A DNA stretch of 64,000 nucleotides. Origin: Pedobacter cryotolerans (lineage in GTDB: Bacteria; Bacteroidota; Bacteroidia; Sphingobacteriales; Sphingobacteriaceae). The stretch is from positions 248,001 to 312,000 of the forward strand of contig NZ_SWBO01000005.1 in assembly GCF_005116475.1 (NCBI RefSeq), given 5' to 3'. The translations under genes were made by a program, and so were the position numbers. Positions 17,614 to 26,076 of this stretch are shown piece by piece. A model generated the notes under the pieces. The model worked only from the letters and a program-made list of their open reading frames with translations. It ran no database searches and was not told where the DNA came from. Every line of letters starts with the position of its first letter. Positions within the stretch are counted from its first letter, which is position 1.

Positions 17614-18315
17614 ATGAGTATATTTAAATTTAAAAAATTCGATGTAGACCAAACAAATTGCGCCATGAAGATTAATACTGATGGCGTTTTGTTGGCGGCA
17701 TTAGTACAAAGCGACAAGCCAAAACGTATTTTAGATATTGGAACAGGGACGGGTGTATTGGCTTTAATGATGGCTCAAAGATTTCCGAACTCCAAAGTTG
17801 AAGCTGTAGAAATAGATGAGTTAGCCTCAACAACCGCTGGAAGAAATTTTAAAAACTCAGTTTTCAGTGATCGTTTGTTAATCAACAATATTGCAATTGA
17901 ACAATTCAGCAATGCCGAAAAATTTGATTTAATTATCACTAATCCTCCATTTTTTGTCAATGATTTAAAAAGCACAGAAGAGAAAAAAGGAATTGCAAGA
18001 CATGCTAGCGAGCAGTTTTTTGTAGATTTAGTTGGTAAGGTGGATGAGATTTTAGCTAAGGATGGACACTTTTGGTTTATTTTACCACCCAAACAAGCTG
18101 ATTTTTTAATTGAAAAAGCAAAGGAGTTTCAATTATTCGTTCAGAAAATTGTGTTGCTACATTCAGACCAAGCTAAACCTGCATTTAGATCTATTGTTTG
18201 TATAGGTAGAATTGAAACGGGTTTGGTAAAGGAACAGTTTTATATTTATGAAGCCGAAAAAATATATACTAAAGCTTACCAAGAATTATTGAAAGATTTC
18301 TTTTTAGGATATTAA
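17614..18315 (+). CDS. trmN6: tRNA1(Val) adenine-37 N6-methyltransferase
   Basis: This 233-residue SAM-dependent methyltransferase methylates A37 of valine tRNA (YfiC family). The SAM-binding motif I is LDIGTGTGVLALMMAQ (about residues 31-46), the acidic motif II is EAVEIDELA, and the catalytic motif is NPPFF (about residues 111-115), typical of adenine-N6 methyltransferases acting on RNA. Its early FKFKKFDVDQTNCAMKINTDGVLLAAL block is a characteristic of YfiC. It follows the VOC gene on the same strand, and I found no promoter between the two. Confidence 0.9.
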   Translation: MSIFKFKKFDVDQTNCAMKINTDGVLLAALVQSDKPKRILDIGTGTGVLALMMAQRFPNSKVEAVEIDELASTTAGRNFKNSVFSDRLLINNIAIEQFSNAEKFDLIITNPPFFVNDLKSTEEKKGIARHASEQFFVDLVGKVDEILAKDGHFWFILPPKQADFLIEKAKEFQLFVQKIVLLHSDQAKPAFRSIVCIGRIETGLVKEQFYIYEAEKIYTKAYQELLKDFFLGY

Positions 18316-18474
18316 CCATTAGCGAATTGCATATAAACCATTAGCATAAAGAGGTTTTATAAACTGGATTGTAGGGATATCTCCCGATGTTACCAGGAAT
18401 ATATAGTAAAGCCATACTGACACGAAAAAGGGCTATTGCCATTACTTTAATGATACTTTAAATTTGAACATGTT
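18316..18474. repeat. Degenerate dispersed repeat
   Basis: The 159-base gap carries AACCATTAGC repeated twice (about 18314 and 18337) and a GATATCTCCCGATG segment (about 18377) related to the repeat near 7684. No gene or clear promoter was found. Confidence 0.4.
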
Positions 18475-18966
18475 ATGAAAAAAATAGGTTTATTGTCTGA
18501 TACGCATGGTTTTTTAGATGATGCTGTTTTTAAATATTTTGATGAATGTGACGAGATTTGGCATGCTGGCGATTTTGGAGCAGGTGTTGCAGCGCCTTTG
18601 GCTAACTTTAAGCCATTGAGAGGTGTTTACGGAAATATTGATGGTAAAGAAATAAGATCGGCATATCCAGAACATTTAAGATTTAAGTGTGAAGAGGTAA
18701 ACGTATGGATGACGCATATTGGTGGATACCCTAATCATTATGCACAACAAATAAAAGAAGAAATTTACACTAAGCCTCCTCAGCTTTTTATATGCGGTCA
18801 TTCGCACATTTTAAAAGTAATTTTTGATGATAAAATTAAATGTTTGCATATAAACCCAGGTGCTGCAGGTAAAAGTGGTTGGCATAAAGTAAGAACTTTA
18901 ATAAGATTTTGTATTTCGGAAGAAAAAATACATACCTTAGATGCCATAGAGTTAGGTAATAGATAA
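18475..18966 (+). CDS. Metallophosphoesterase, YfcE/MJ0936 type
   Basis: This 163-residue calcineurin-like phosphoesterase carries the family's metal-binding motifs in order: LLSDTHG (residues 5-11), HAGDFG, YGNIDG and CGHSH, plus HINPGAAGK. The small single-domain size and motif spacing match the YfcE group, which hydrolyses phosphodiester substrates in vitro; the natural substrate is unknown. It lies 24 bases before fbp and is probably co-transcribed with it. Confidence 0.88.
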   Translation: MKKIGLLSDTHGFLDDAVFKYFDECDEIWHAGDFGAGVAAPLANFKPLRGVYGNIDGKEIRSAYPEHLRFKCEEVNVWMTHIGGYPNHYAQQIKEEIYTKPPQLFICGHSHILKVIFDDKIKCLHINPGAAGKSGWHKVRTLIRFCISEEKIHTLDAIELGNR

Positions 18967-18990
18967 CGTATAAAGTACACTAAGTAGATT

Positions 18991-20067
18991 ATGGCAGGAA
19001 TAAAAACACTCGGACAGTTTATTATTGAAAAGCAATTGGATTTTCCTTATGCAAAAGGCGAACTTTCTAGATTATTGAGAGATATTGGTATTGCTTCTAA
19101 AATTGTAAATAGAGAAGTAAATAAAGCTGGCTTAGTTGATATTTTAGGTGATGCAGGTTCTGTTAATATACAGGGTGAAGAGCAAAAGAAGCTAGATATG
19201 TATGCAAATGAGCAGTTTATATCGGCTTTAACGAGTGGTGGAGAATGTTGTATTGTGGCTACCGAAGAGGAAGATGAGTTTGTGCCGATAGATTCTCCGG
19301 TATCTAAAAATGCGAAATATATTGTTTGTATTGATCCTTTAGATGGTTCTTCAAATATTGATGTAAATGTTGCAGTAGGTACTATTTTTTCTATTTATCG
19401 TCGTAAATCTGTTGATGGCGATGCCACCTTAGCAGATGTATTGCAAAAAGGAACAGATCAAGTTGCTGCGGGTTATGTAATTTATGGTTCATCAACTATG
19501 TTGGTTTATACTACAGGCAAAGGAGTAAATGGGTTTACATTAGATCCATCAATTGGCGAATTTTGTTTGTCGCATCCTAATATGAAAATTCCTGATGATG
19601 GAATTATTTATTCGATTAATGAAGGTAATTATGTGCACTTTCCTGATGGTGTTAAAAAGTATTTAAAATATGCTCAGGTCGAGGATTTGGCTACAAAAAG
19701 GCCATATACATCAAGATATATAGGTTCTATGGTTGCAGATATTCATCGTAATTTAATTAAAGGTGGTATTTATATTTATCCAACTACAGCAGCATCTCCC
19801 AATGGGAAATTAAGACTTTTGTATGAGTGTAACCCTATGGCATTTATTATTGAGCAGGCAGGTGGTGTTGCTTCTGATGGTTTTAACCGTATATTAGATA
19901 TTGTGCCAACCGAATTGCATCAAAGAACTTCTGTTTTTATCGGCTCACCAAAAATGGTTAAAATGGCTGAAGATATGATGGCAGAATTTTCTGCAGAAAG
20001 TAATCAGTTTAAGGTAGATGCAAACGAAAAATTAGCTGAACTTGGTGTTGTTGGCAGCATCGATTAA
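18991..20067 (+). CDS. fbp: Fructose-1,6-bisphosphatase, class I
   Basis: This 358-residue cytoplasmic gluconeogenic enzyme hydrolyses fructose 1,6-bisphosphate to fructose 6-phosphate. The class I signature is plain: the metal-binding block [13 protein letters not shown] (about residues 111-123), CCIVATEEE (glutamate ligands), [15 protein letters not shown], and the C-terminal [20 protein letters not shown]. It is some 20 residues longer than the E. coli enzyme, at the C terminus. It follows the phosphoesterase gene closely. Confidence 0.95.
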   Translation: MAGIKTLGQFIIEKQLDFPYAKGELSRLLRDIGIASKIVNREVNKAGLVDILGDAGSVNIQGEEQKKLDMYANEQFISALTSGGECCIVATEEEDEFVPIDSPVSKNAKYIVCIDPLDGSSNIDVNVAVGTIFSIYRRKSVDGDATLADVLQKGTDQVAAGYVIYGSSTMLVYTTGKGVNGFTLDPSIGEFCLSHPNMKIPDDGIIYSINEGNYVHFPDGVKKYLKYAQVEDLATKRPYTSRYIGSMVADIHRNLIKGGIYIYPTTAASPNGKLRLLYECNPMAFIIEQAGGVASDGFNRILDIVPTELHQRTSVFIGSPKMVKMAEDMMAEFSAESNQFKVDANEKLAELGVVGSID

Positions 20068-20142
20068 TGCCCTAAATGTTACAAGGTATTTTTAAATGAC
20101 TAGTTATTTCTATTAGTAAATAGGATATTAGATTTGCTATTG

Positions 20143-20150
20143 TACCTTTG
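20143..20150 (+). promoter_or_regulatory. -7 promoter element TACCTTTG
   Basis: TACCTTTG lies 17 bases before the start codon of the unknown gene at 20167, so its transcript would have a very short leader. Confidence 0.45.
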
Positions 20151-20166
20151 CATAAAGACTGAGTGA

Positions 20167-20745
20167 ATGAAAAAAACAGAAGAAAATATAGCTTTAAGCT
20201 ATGTAGTTAAAACGATAACTAAAGCGATAGCTGATTCGCAGGTGGAGCAAGGGTTAATAAATGAGTATGTTATAAAGGATGGAAATGATACCATATTTCT
20301 GAAACAAGACCCAAATAATAATGCGATCTTAATTACAGATAAAAGAAATATTCTTTTTAGTGAAGATTTATTAGAAACACTTCAAGATATTCATTTGAGT
20401 GTAAAGGGGAATGAGGAACTTAAGTCCGCATTACAAAACTCAACAATCATTATTAATGGATTAGATATTGAAACTGATTTTGTATTTCAAGCTGTTAAAG
20501 ATTTTTTAGATCAATTAAGTAATAGCTATGAGTTTGTGCAAACTGTAGAAACTGAAGTAACAAAAATTGGAGTTGGTTTTAAGTTTGGTAAGCATATTTT
20601 TAGGTTAAATATTACTAACGAGCCTGCAATGATTACACTTGAGCCAAGGTTTGTTAAATCTTTTGATGCTGGTATTCAGAAAACAATTACTGAGGATATT
20701 AATAAAGTACAAATTGCTGTAAACAAGATGTTTAAAAGTTCTTAA
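20167..20745 (+). CDS. Conserved-looking protein of unknown function
   Basis: This 192-residue protein has no signal peptide or membrane segment and should be cytoplasmic. It alternates acidic helices (about 1-30, 70-100) with beta-rich segments such as TIIINGLDIETDF and the mirrored GVGFKFGKHIFRLNI/NEPAMITLEPRF. I do not recognise a family. It has its own -7 element (20143-20150) and terminator (20766-20797), so it is a single transcription unit at the end of the chromosomal block. Confidence 0.7.
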   Translation: MKKTEENIALSYVVKTITKAIADSQVEQGLINEYVIKDGNDTIFLKQDPNNNAILITDKRNILFSEDLLETLQDIHLSVKGNEELKSALQNSTIIINGLDIETDFVFQAVKDFLDQLSNSYEFVQTVETEVTKIGVGFKFGKHIFRLNITNEPAMITLEPRFVKSFDAGIQKTITEDINKVQIAVNKMFKSS

Positions 20746-20765
20746 ATTTTTAAAAAGTATAAATT

Positions 20766-20797
20766 AAAGCCTTGCATTTTATGTGGGGCTTTTTTTG
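20766..20797 (+). terminator. Rho-independent terminator
   Basis: A 12-bp stem (20766-20777 with 20781-20792, three G-T pairs) with a TTT loop is followed by a T run. Confidence 0.75.
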
Positions 20798-20818
20798 TGG
20801 CCTATCAAATGCTACATT

Positions 20819-21292
20819 TTATAATAAATTATTCTGCTTTTTTTCGGCTTCGAAAAAGGTATCAATTGCCAATTGACTTTTGTTTTGAGATGCTGCTACA
20901 GCTAACCTATCGCAACGTTCATTTTCTGGATGGTCGTTATGACCTTTTATCCAAATAAATTTTATTTGATGTATTTTATGTAAAGCAAGATATTGTATCC
21001 AAAGATCTTTGTTTTTTTTATCTTTAAAAGCTTTTTTTACCCATCCAAAAACCCATCCTTTTTCTACTGAATCTACTACATATTTAGAATCTGAATAAAT
21101 GGTAACCTGTTGACCGGGGTTTTTTAATGCTTTTAATCCTTCTATTACCGCCAGTAGTTCCATTCTGTTATTGGTAGTTAAACGAAAACCACCGCTTAAT
21201 TCTTTTTCGTAAACACCAGAGCGTAATACAACACCGTAACCACCTGGTCCTGGGTTACCGCTTGCTGCTCCATCTGTATAAATTTGTATCAT
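20819..21292 (-). CDS. rnhA: Ribonuclease HI
   Basis: This 157-residue enzyme cuts the RNA strand of RNA-DNA hybrids in the cytoplasm. The four acidic catalytic residues can be placed: Asp7 (YTDGAASGNPGPGGYG), Glu in NRMELLAVIEGL, Asp in YSDSKYVVDSV and Asp in NERCDRLA, with the histidine of GHNDHPEN. A basic handle region (WVKKAFKDKKNKDLW) is present, as in E. coli RNase HI. It is the last chromosomal gene before the tRNA and the mobile element, and it is transcribed away from them. Confidence 0.95.
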   Translation of the reverse strand: MIQIYTDGAASGNPGPGGYGVVLRSGVYEKELSGGFRLTTNNRMELLAVIEGLKALKNPGQQVTIYSDSKYVVDSVEKGWVFGWVKKAFKDKKNKDLWIQYLALHKIHQIKFIWIKGHNDHPENERCDRLAVAASQNKSQLAIDTFFEAEKKQNNLL

Positions 21293-21419
21293 AAAGTAAG
21301 CAAAGCTAAGTTTTTAAGCTTATAAATTTATTTTTTGCGCTGTCAATTAGATTGTAATTGATTTAAAGTAGTTGGTTTATAACCGCTTAAAAATTTTTAA
21401 TCGAAAATTTTCATAAAAA

Positions 21420-21450
21420 TTTGAAAAGGATGTTAAAAGTCGTACTTTTG
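21420..21450 (+). promoter_or_regulatory. Promoter of tRNA-His
   Basis: TTTG at 21420-21423 and TACTTTTG at 21443-21450 are 19 bases apart, the usual -33/-7 arrangement in Bacteroidetes. The tRNA gene starts 17 bases later. Confidence 0.7.
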
Positions 21451-23064
21451 TTGCTCTGAAAAAACACGGTGGTTGTAGCTCAGTTGGTTAGAGTATTGGT
21501 TTGTGGTGCCGAGGGTCGTGGGTTCGAGCCCCATCAGCCACCCCGTACGGGGCAAGAGATTTTTAATAGTCTTTTGCCCCTTTTTTTTACCTTCTAATTT
21601 CTTGTTTATCAAGTAGATGCGCTCAAAAGTTTCGCTCAACAAAGCGGTTCGATGTTGTAGGGTTTCAAAATCGAATTTTTCGGGGAACATCGAACCAATC
21701 AGCCTTCTCTTATCATTAATCGTAGATTTGGTGAAAATCGGAAATAGTTGGGTGAGTGTAAAAATGGCATCATCCAGAATGGGATCAAGCTGAGAAATAG
21801 TGTATTTCTTTTTGGCAATTTCATCTAATTTAGCCTCTGTTCTTACCATATTCTCTTCACATTCGTGTTTCAAAGTCTTATAATCATTCCCATCTATATC
21901 TCCAAGCAAGAGCAATTCCCTTGCTCTGGTAAGTTTATTATTGCTTTCTGTGAGCTGTTTGGCCAGATAGGTCTTATATTCCTTATTTTCCAAAGTGTCG
22001 CTTGCATATTCATCCAAGATAACCATTTTAAACAGCTCCGCAGTTTTTGCATTCAAGCTATGGTCGTTTAAAAAATGCATAAACTCTTTATTGACTACTT
22101 CAGCTTTATACCTACAACCACATTTAGAAGAACAATGGTAATAATAGTAATACGCATTCCTGCCTTTAGAAGCACTCCCACATAGCGTACGCTCACATCG
22201 GCTACATGCCATAAAACCTTTAAGAGGTAGCTTGTCATCAGAGAATATCTTTGTTTTGATTGTTCTTTTCTTTCCATCAAGGATGTCCTGTACATCAAAG
22301 AATAACGAACTTGAAATAATGGGCTCGTGAAGTCCCTTTACCAATCTTGCTTCTTCGTCTTTATATTTTGGAACTAAAATTTCCCCGCAGTAGATTGGGT
22401 TTCTCACAGACCTGAGAAAATTATTCTTGCTACAGACTAGGCCATTTTCTACTGCTTGATTAAATACTTGTTCAGTCGAGTACTTTCCTTTGGCGATTTC
22501 CTTGAATGCCCATTCCATCAATTGCGCTTGCTCAGCGTTCGGAGCAATATACTTTCTTCCATTTTCTGAGGTGAGGTTAACATAACCAACAGGAGCAAGT
22601 CCAGGCCACCTTCCTTCTTTTCTTGCCCTTCTCATTCCATAAAAAGTGTTTAGCCCTCTTCTGTCATTCTCTATTTCAGGTGCCGTGAGGTAAATGGCGA
22701 GCATCATTTTGTTCTCTGGCACAGACATGTCCAACGGCTGTTCGATGGCCTGAGGTTCAACGCCAAATGATTTGAGCTTGCTGATCATATTATAAGCATC
22801 TGGAGCGTTGCGGCTAAACCTGTCCCATTTGGTGAATAGCACCAAGTCGGTTTTGTGCTTTTGTTTACGCAATAGGGTAAGGAGCTTTTGCCATGCAGGT
22901 CTCTGGAAGGTTTTTGCGGAATGATCTTCATAAATTACCTTTCTTACAGTAATATATGCAGTTTGGCAGTACTTCTGTAAACGTTCCTCCTGATCGCGTT
23001 GGGAGTACCCTTTGTCGGCCTGTTCATCGGTGCTCACCCGTATGTATAAATCAGCAATTTTCAT
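21433..23064 (-). CDS. Large serine recombinase, putative ICE integrase/excisionase
   Basis: This 543-residue protein should catalyse integration and excision of the element. The N-terminal resolvase domain (about residues 1-150) has the nucleophile Ser11 in YIRVSTDEQADKGYS. A recombinase domain (about 155-265) and a zinc ribbon (about 285-325; cysteines in CSRCERTLCG and CSSKCGCRYK) follow, then a coiled coil (about 360-430). The last 35 or so codons read antisense through the tRNA terminator, the whole tRNA-His gene and its promoter (WLMGLEPTTLGTTNQ is antisense tRNA), so the C terminus is supplied by the host site and would change after excision. Its start overlaps a small upstream gene by ATGA. 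Integration specificity for this tRNA is inferred from position. Confidence 0.85.
   Translation of the reverse strand: MKIADLYIRVSTDEQADKGYSQRDQEERLQKYCQTAYITVRKVIYEDHSAKTFQRPAWQKLLTLLRKQKHKTDLVLFTKWDRFSRNAPDAYNMISKLKSFGVEPQAIEQPLDMSVPENKMMLAIYLTAPEIENDRRGLNTFYGMRRARKEGRWPGLAPVGYVNLTSENGRKYIAPNAEQAQLMEWAFKEIAKGKYSTEQVFNQAVENGLVCSKNNFLRSVRNPIYCGEILVPKYKDEEARLVKGLHEPIISSSLFFDVQDILDGKKRTIKTKIFSDDKLPLKGFMACSRCERTLCGSASKGRNAYYYYYHCSSKCGCRYKAEVVNKEFMHFLNDHSLNAKTAELFKMVILDEYASDTLENKEYKTYLAKQLTESNNKLTRARELLLLGDIDGNDYKTLKHECEENMVRTEAKLDEIAKKKYTISQLDPILDDAIFTLTQLFPIFTKSTINDKRRLIGSMFPEKFDFETLQHRTALLSETFERIYLINKKLEGKKKGQKTIKNLLPRTGWLMGLEPTTLGTTNQYSNQLSYNHRVFSEQQKYDF
21468..21542 (+). tRNA. tRNA-His (anticodon GTG)
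   Basis: The cloverleaf can be folded by hand. The acceptor arm is 21469-21475 with 21535-21541 (seven pairs, one G-T), the anticodon loop TTGTGGT carries GTG, and the T arm GTGGG/CCCAT encloses TTCGAGC. G at 21468 and C at 21542 form the extra G-1:C73 pair diagnostic for histidine tRNA. CCA is not encoded. It is the integration locus of the ICE, and the tRNA gene remains intact. Confidence 0.96.
21549..21591 (+). terminator. Terminator of tRNA-His, inside the recombinase reading frame
   Basis: GGGGCAAGAGA (21549-21559) pairs with TCTTTTGCCCC, one G-T-type mismatch, and is followed by T8. It ends rightward tRNA transcription but lies inside the 3' end of the leftward recombinase frame. Confidence 0.8.
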
Positions 23065-23222
23065 TTCTTAAAGTTTTGATCGACAATCAATTTAGCTAAA
23101 AAATACATTATTTCCAGCATTTCCTGGGCATCATTTTTATCTATATTTATGCCATTCTTCGATAAGATTTTAACGGCTTGTTCGGGGGAAATATTTCGTT
23201 TCTTTTGTAAAATGTTCCTCAT
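23061..23222 (-). CDS. Small protein coupled to the serine recombinase
   Basis: This 53-residue frame begins MRNILQKKRNISPEQAV and ends LIVDQNFKK. Its TGA stop overlaps the recombinase ATG (ATGA), so the two are probably translationally coupled. The sequence is basic at the start and then amphipathic (VKILSKNGINIDKNDAQ, EMLEIMYFLAKLIV), compatible with a small helical DNA-binding or recombination-directionality protein. Small genes in this position are common next to Bacteroidetes serine recombinases as far as I recall, but no function is known to me. Coordinates and frame were read directly from the sequence. Confidence 0.7.
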   Translation of the reverse strand: MRNILQKKRNISPEQAVKILSKNGINIDKNDAQEMLEIMYFLAKLIVDQNFKK

Positions 23223-23497
23223 GATATGACAGTTAAAGGAACAATAATGAAAATTTGGGCTTGGGTGCTATGAGTAGGTCTGGTATATCCCTGCTGATGT
23301 TAAATTATCTCTAGTTATTGACAAAATGAATATTTATTTTTATAATTGTATATGCTTTTGGCAAGCTAGCCCGTTCGTGCGAAGATCTATTCAGCCAATT
23401 AATTGTTTAATAATGCAAACCTGCCTGCTTATTATCCAAACAAGATTACGGACGCAAATACATAGGATAATTAAGTAGGTATAAACAGGAATGTATT

Positions 23498-24280
23498 ATG
23501 ACACCTATTGAGTATCTAAAACTCCAAGCAAAAAATCTTCTTAAAGATTTCAAGACCCAAACTTCTTCATTTGATCCTAAACTTCAGCGTAACCTATATG
23601 AGTACGACCCAAGGTTTTTCAAAATCGACTTGCTCATAAATGACTTCGATATAAATGAAGAAAAATTTCAGTTAGGCAATGCCCAGCACGTAATCGCTAA
23701 GCTTTGCGGATTGGATAAATGGCAAGACTTATCGAAAGCATCGCCAGCCAAAATTGAGTTATCAATTTTATTGTACACTAACATGGACAGGCTTGAAGTG
23801 CGTGATTGGGATCAATATGTTTTAGATATTGAAACCGCAAACAACGTAAAGCTTGATGATGATTTTAAATTGCAAATCTTTAAAGAAGGATTTTTAGAGC
23901 GCGAACAAGACGTTTTTTATGATGACTATCGACTTTCTAAAGATGATGAGGATGAAATTGAATGGGAAATAGATGATTTTGTACCGAGCGTACCTACCGA
24001 AAAAATCTATTCATTGCCCCTAAATGGAAAAGATCGTGAGGAATTTATTGAGGCTGCTAATTGGTCATTCGAGCGTATTTTTAATCGCATTGAACCTAAC
24101 TATCCTGAGTTGACCCGTTCATTGTGGGATGCGGAACGTTATATTGACGAAGAATTATTAAAGCCAGAAATGTTACCCATAGACCGTGATTATGCACTTT
24201 CTTTGGTTGATGGTTTCATGGTTGGACATGTTATTCAGTTGGCTGCGCAAGCTGATGATCAGGCGGAAAAAGCTGATTAA
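23498..24280 (+). CDS. Unknown protein, acidic, ICE cargo
   Basis: This 260-residue soluble, strongly acidic protein opens with MTPIEYLKLQAKNLLKDFKT and a following AQHVIAKLCGLDKWQDL block. I associate this N-terminal module with a group of Bacteroidetes proteins of unknown role, sometimes fused to glyoxalase or ankyrin parts. The centre (about 145-170) is a run of Asp and Glu (SKDDEDEIEWEIDDF). No catalytic motif is visible. It has its own terminator at 24301-24332. It lies in the first cargo block between the recombinase and the mobilisation genes. Confidence 0.65.
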   Translation: MTPIEYLKLQAKNLLKDFKTQTSSFDPKLQRNLYEYDPRFFKIDLLINDFDINEEKFQLGNAQHVIAKLCGLDKWQDLSKASPAKIELSILLYTNMDRLEVRDWDQYVLDIETANNVKLDDDFKLQIFKEGFLEREQDVFYDDYRLSKDDEDEIEWEIDDFVPSVPTEKIYSLPLNGKDREEFIEAANWSFERIFNRIEPNYPELTRSLWDAERYIDEELLKPEMLPIDRDYALSLVDGFMVGHVIQLAAQADDQAEKAD

Positions 24281-24300
24281 ATGATTATGGGGTAAAGTTA

Positions 24301-24332
24301 AACTCGGTAGCCCTAACAAACTGCCGAGTTTT
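24301..24332 (+). terminator. Rho-independent terminator
   Basis: AACTCGGTAG (24301-24310) pairs with CTGCCGAGTT (24321-24330), one T-G pair, with a 10-base loop and a short T tail. Confidence 0.7.
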
Positions 24333-24485
24333 CCATGCATCATAAACGGGTAGAAAGCTCATTATTCACTTTGTCAAAATGGATAAAATGATTTAAGGTT
24401 AATTAATGACTTGCAGCTGAATAACGTCTAAACGACAGAAAATTAGAAATCTGTTTGTTACTTTAGCGAATATTACCCTCATTAC

Positions 24486-25490
24486 ATGATAGATTTTAGA
24501 GAACTTCCCGAAGATGGAATAAAATTTGAGCAGTTGATCAGAGAACTTTTAGTCCTTGAAGGATTTGAAACACATTGGACTGGCGTTGGACAAGACGGGG
24601 GAAAAGATCTTGTAGTAACTGAAAAGCTAAAAGGAGAACTTTCTGTATATGAAAGAAAGTGGTTGGTCAGCTGTAAGCATACCGCAAATTCGGGGAAGTC
24701 ATTGGGAAGAGAACAAGCAGGAAATATTAGTGAAGATTGCAGAGCTATTGATGCTGAAGGTTACATTTTGGTTTGCTCGACTCAACCAACAGCCAGTCTT
24801 GTAACTCGGCTAGATGAAATAGAGAAAAAACAAAATATTATAACAAAGGTATGGGACTCGATTGAGATTGAAAAAAAATTGTCTAAACCCAACACATTCA
24901 GCCTTATACATACTTTTTTTCCTGAGAGTTCAAAAAACTATCAATGGAAAATTTATAATGCCTTTTCTCCTGCGTTTTGGGCGGCGAATTACAAGGACTA
25001 CTTTTTTTACATGAGCTGTAGACATTCGAATAACTATCCATATCTGGAGAGCATTGAAGCAATCGTGTCAATTTTAGAGAAAGTAGCATTGGTCAAAGAT
25101 AAATATGGTCTGGAATCTCAATATTTAAGATTAAGAGCTGTTTATTATGATGATAAGCATTGCAACCACATCGCATATGTTGATTACATTTATCCAAATG
25201 GGACAAAAAAGGAGAACCTGATCGGACCAAAAAAAATGAATAAGGTGTTAAGCAAATTGTTTTCTGATATGGAGGACCGGGTCTTAAATCAACCCGATTG
25301 GGATATTATTTATTTGGAAGAGTCTGTTGGCGGTGATAGTTTTCAGTTAAACCATAAAAGGTATTATCAGCCATATTTGAAAGAGTTTGAAAAGGGGGAG
25401 GAACGAAAAAAATTCCTGCACAATTGGGTTTACGAGATTGAACAGCTAGAAGAGCAGTTTGGAGAACGAGAGGATATCCTAGGTATATAG
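24486..25490 (+). CDS. Mrr-like restriction endonuclease-fold protein
   Basis: This 334-residue protein has an N-terminal PD-(D/E)xK nuclease fold of Mrr type (about residues 1-125): FEQLIRELLVLEGFETHWTG, then GQDGGKDLVV with Asp41, then WLVSCKH with Lys64 and a downstream Gln/Glu-containing helix (GREQAGNISEDCRAIDAEGYILV). This matches the D...xCK pattern of Mrr_cat proteins that cut modified DNA. The C-terminal 200 residues (from about 140) are unfamiliar and could be a target-recognition domain. No methyltransferase is near, which fits a modification-dependent enzyme. It is convergent with an HExxH protein gene only 7 bases away. A TACTTTAG box lies about 26 bases upstream. Role in defence is an inference. 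Confidence 0.75.
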   Translation: MIDFRELPEDGIKFEQLIRELLVLEGFETHWTGVGQDGGKDLVVTEKLKGELSVYERKWLVSCKHTANSGKSLGREQAGNISEDCRAIDAEGYILVCSTQPTASLVTRLDEIEKKQNIITKVWDSIEIEKKLSKPNTFSLIHTFFPESSKNYQWKIYNAFSPAFWAANYKDYFFYMSCRHSNNYPYLESIEAIVSILEKVALVKDKYGLESQYLRLRAVYYDDKHCNHIAYVDYIYPNGTKKENLIGPKKMNKVLSKLFSDMEDRVLNQPDWDIIYLEESVGGDSFQLNHKRYYQPYLKEFEKGEERKKFLHNWVYEIEQLEEQFGEREDILGI

Positions 25491-25497
25491 TTTTCTT

Positions 25498-26076
25498 TCA
25501 AATTATACCTTTCGTATTCGCATAAAGTATAGCTTTCAATCGTTCCGATGGATTTTTTATGCCCCTATTGACAAGTCTGCTAAAATCTTTCTTGTACCGC
25601 TTGTCAATAATCTCTGATTCATATTCATTGATGTACAGTAGCTGGACAAAGTGAGCCTCCAGTTCTTGCCGCTGGCTCACATATTCTAGATAATTCTCAG
25701 TGGTTTCACCAAATTTCACGTAGTTATCATCCATAATATCTGTATTGTGCTGTAAAAAGTGCACGGTTTCATGGATAACCGGGTGTGTTAGGTGGCTTAA
25801 TCTTTTTGGAACAGAAACTTTATAATTTTCATACGCCAGACTTTTGAATTTATCAATTGGATATTTCTGGTAGCCACTTACCTTTGCCTTCCCTTCTTCG
25901 GTAACTATAACATCAAATAGCCTTGGTCCGCCCGAATGTCCATTATTTGCCATAGCGTCATCGAGATTTTCACCTTCGAAGCCAGTCCAAGTGTCCCTGA
26001 TTGGAATTTGGCATCTTTTCATCAGTGTTTCGACTTGGCGAAAAAGCTTTTTCTTTTGTGTTTCTGTATAGCTCAT
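25498..26076 (-). CDS. Putative zinc metallopeptidase-like protein (HExxH)
   Basis: This 192-residue protein has HETVH at residues 102-106 (His102, Glu103, His106), the zinc-protease helix, in the context HPVIHETVHFLQH. A following acidic helix (RQELEAHFVQLLYI) could provide a third ligand. No signal peptide is seen, so it would act in the cytoplasm. The family was not recognised. It is encoded tail to tail with the Mrr-like gene, and such cytoplasmic HExxH proteins also occur as toxins or as regulators that cleave repressors in mobile elements. The substrate is unknown. Confidence 0.65.
   Translation of the reverse strand: MSYTETQKKKLFRQVETLMKRCQIPIRDTWTGFEGENLDDAMANNGHSGGPRLFDVIVTEEGKAKVSGYQKYPIDKFKSLAYENYKVSVPKRLSHLTHPVIHETVHFLQHNTDIMDDNYVKFGETTENYLEYVSQRQELEAHFVQLLYINEYESEIIDKRYKKDFSRLVNRGIKNPSERLKAILYANTKGII

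Noticed and set aside
21468..21542. Treating WLMGLEPTTLGTTNQ as a real protein motif
   Set aside because: It is the well-known antisense translation of tRNA-type sequence and has no protein homology of its own.
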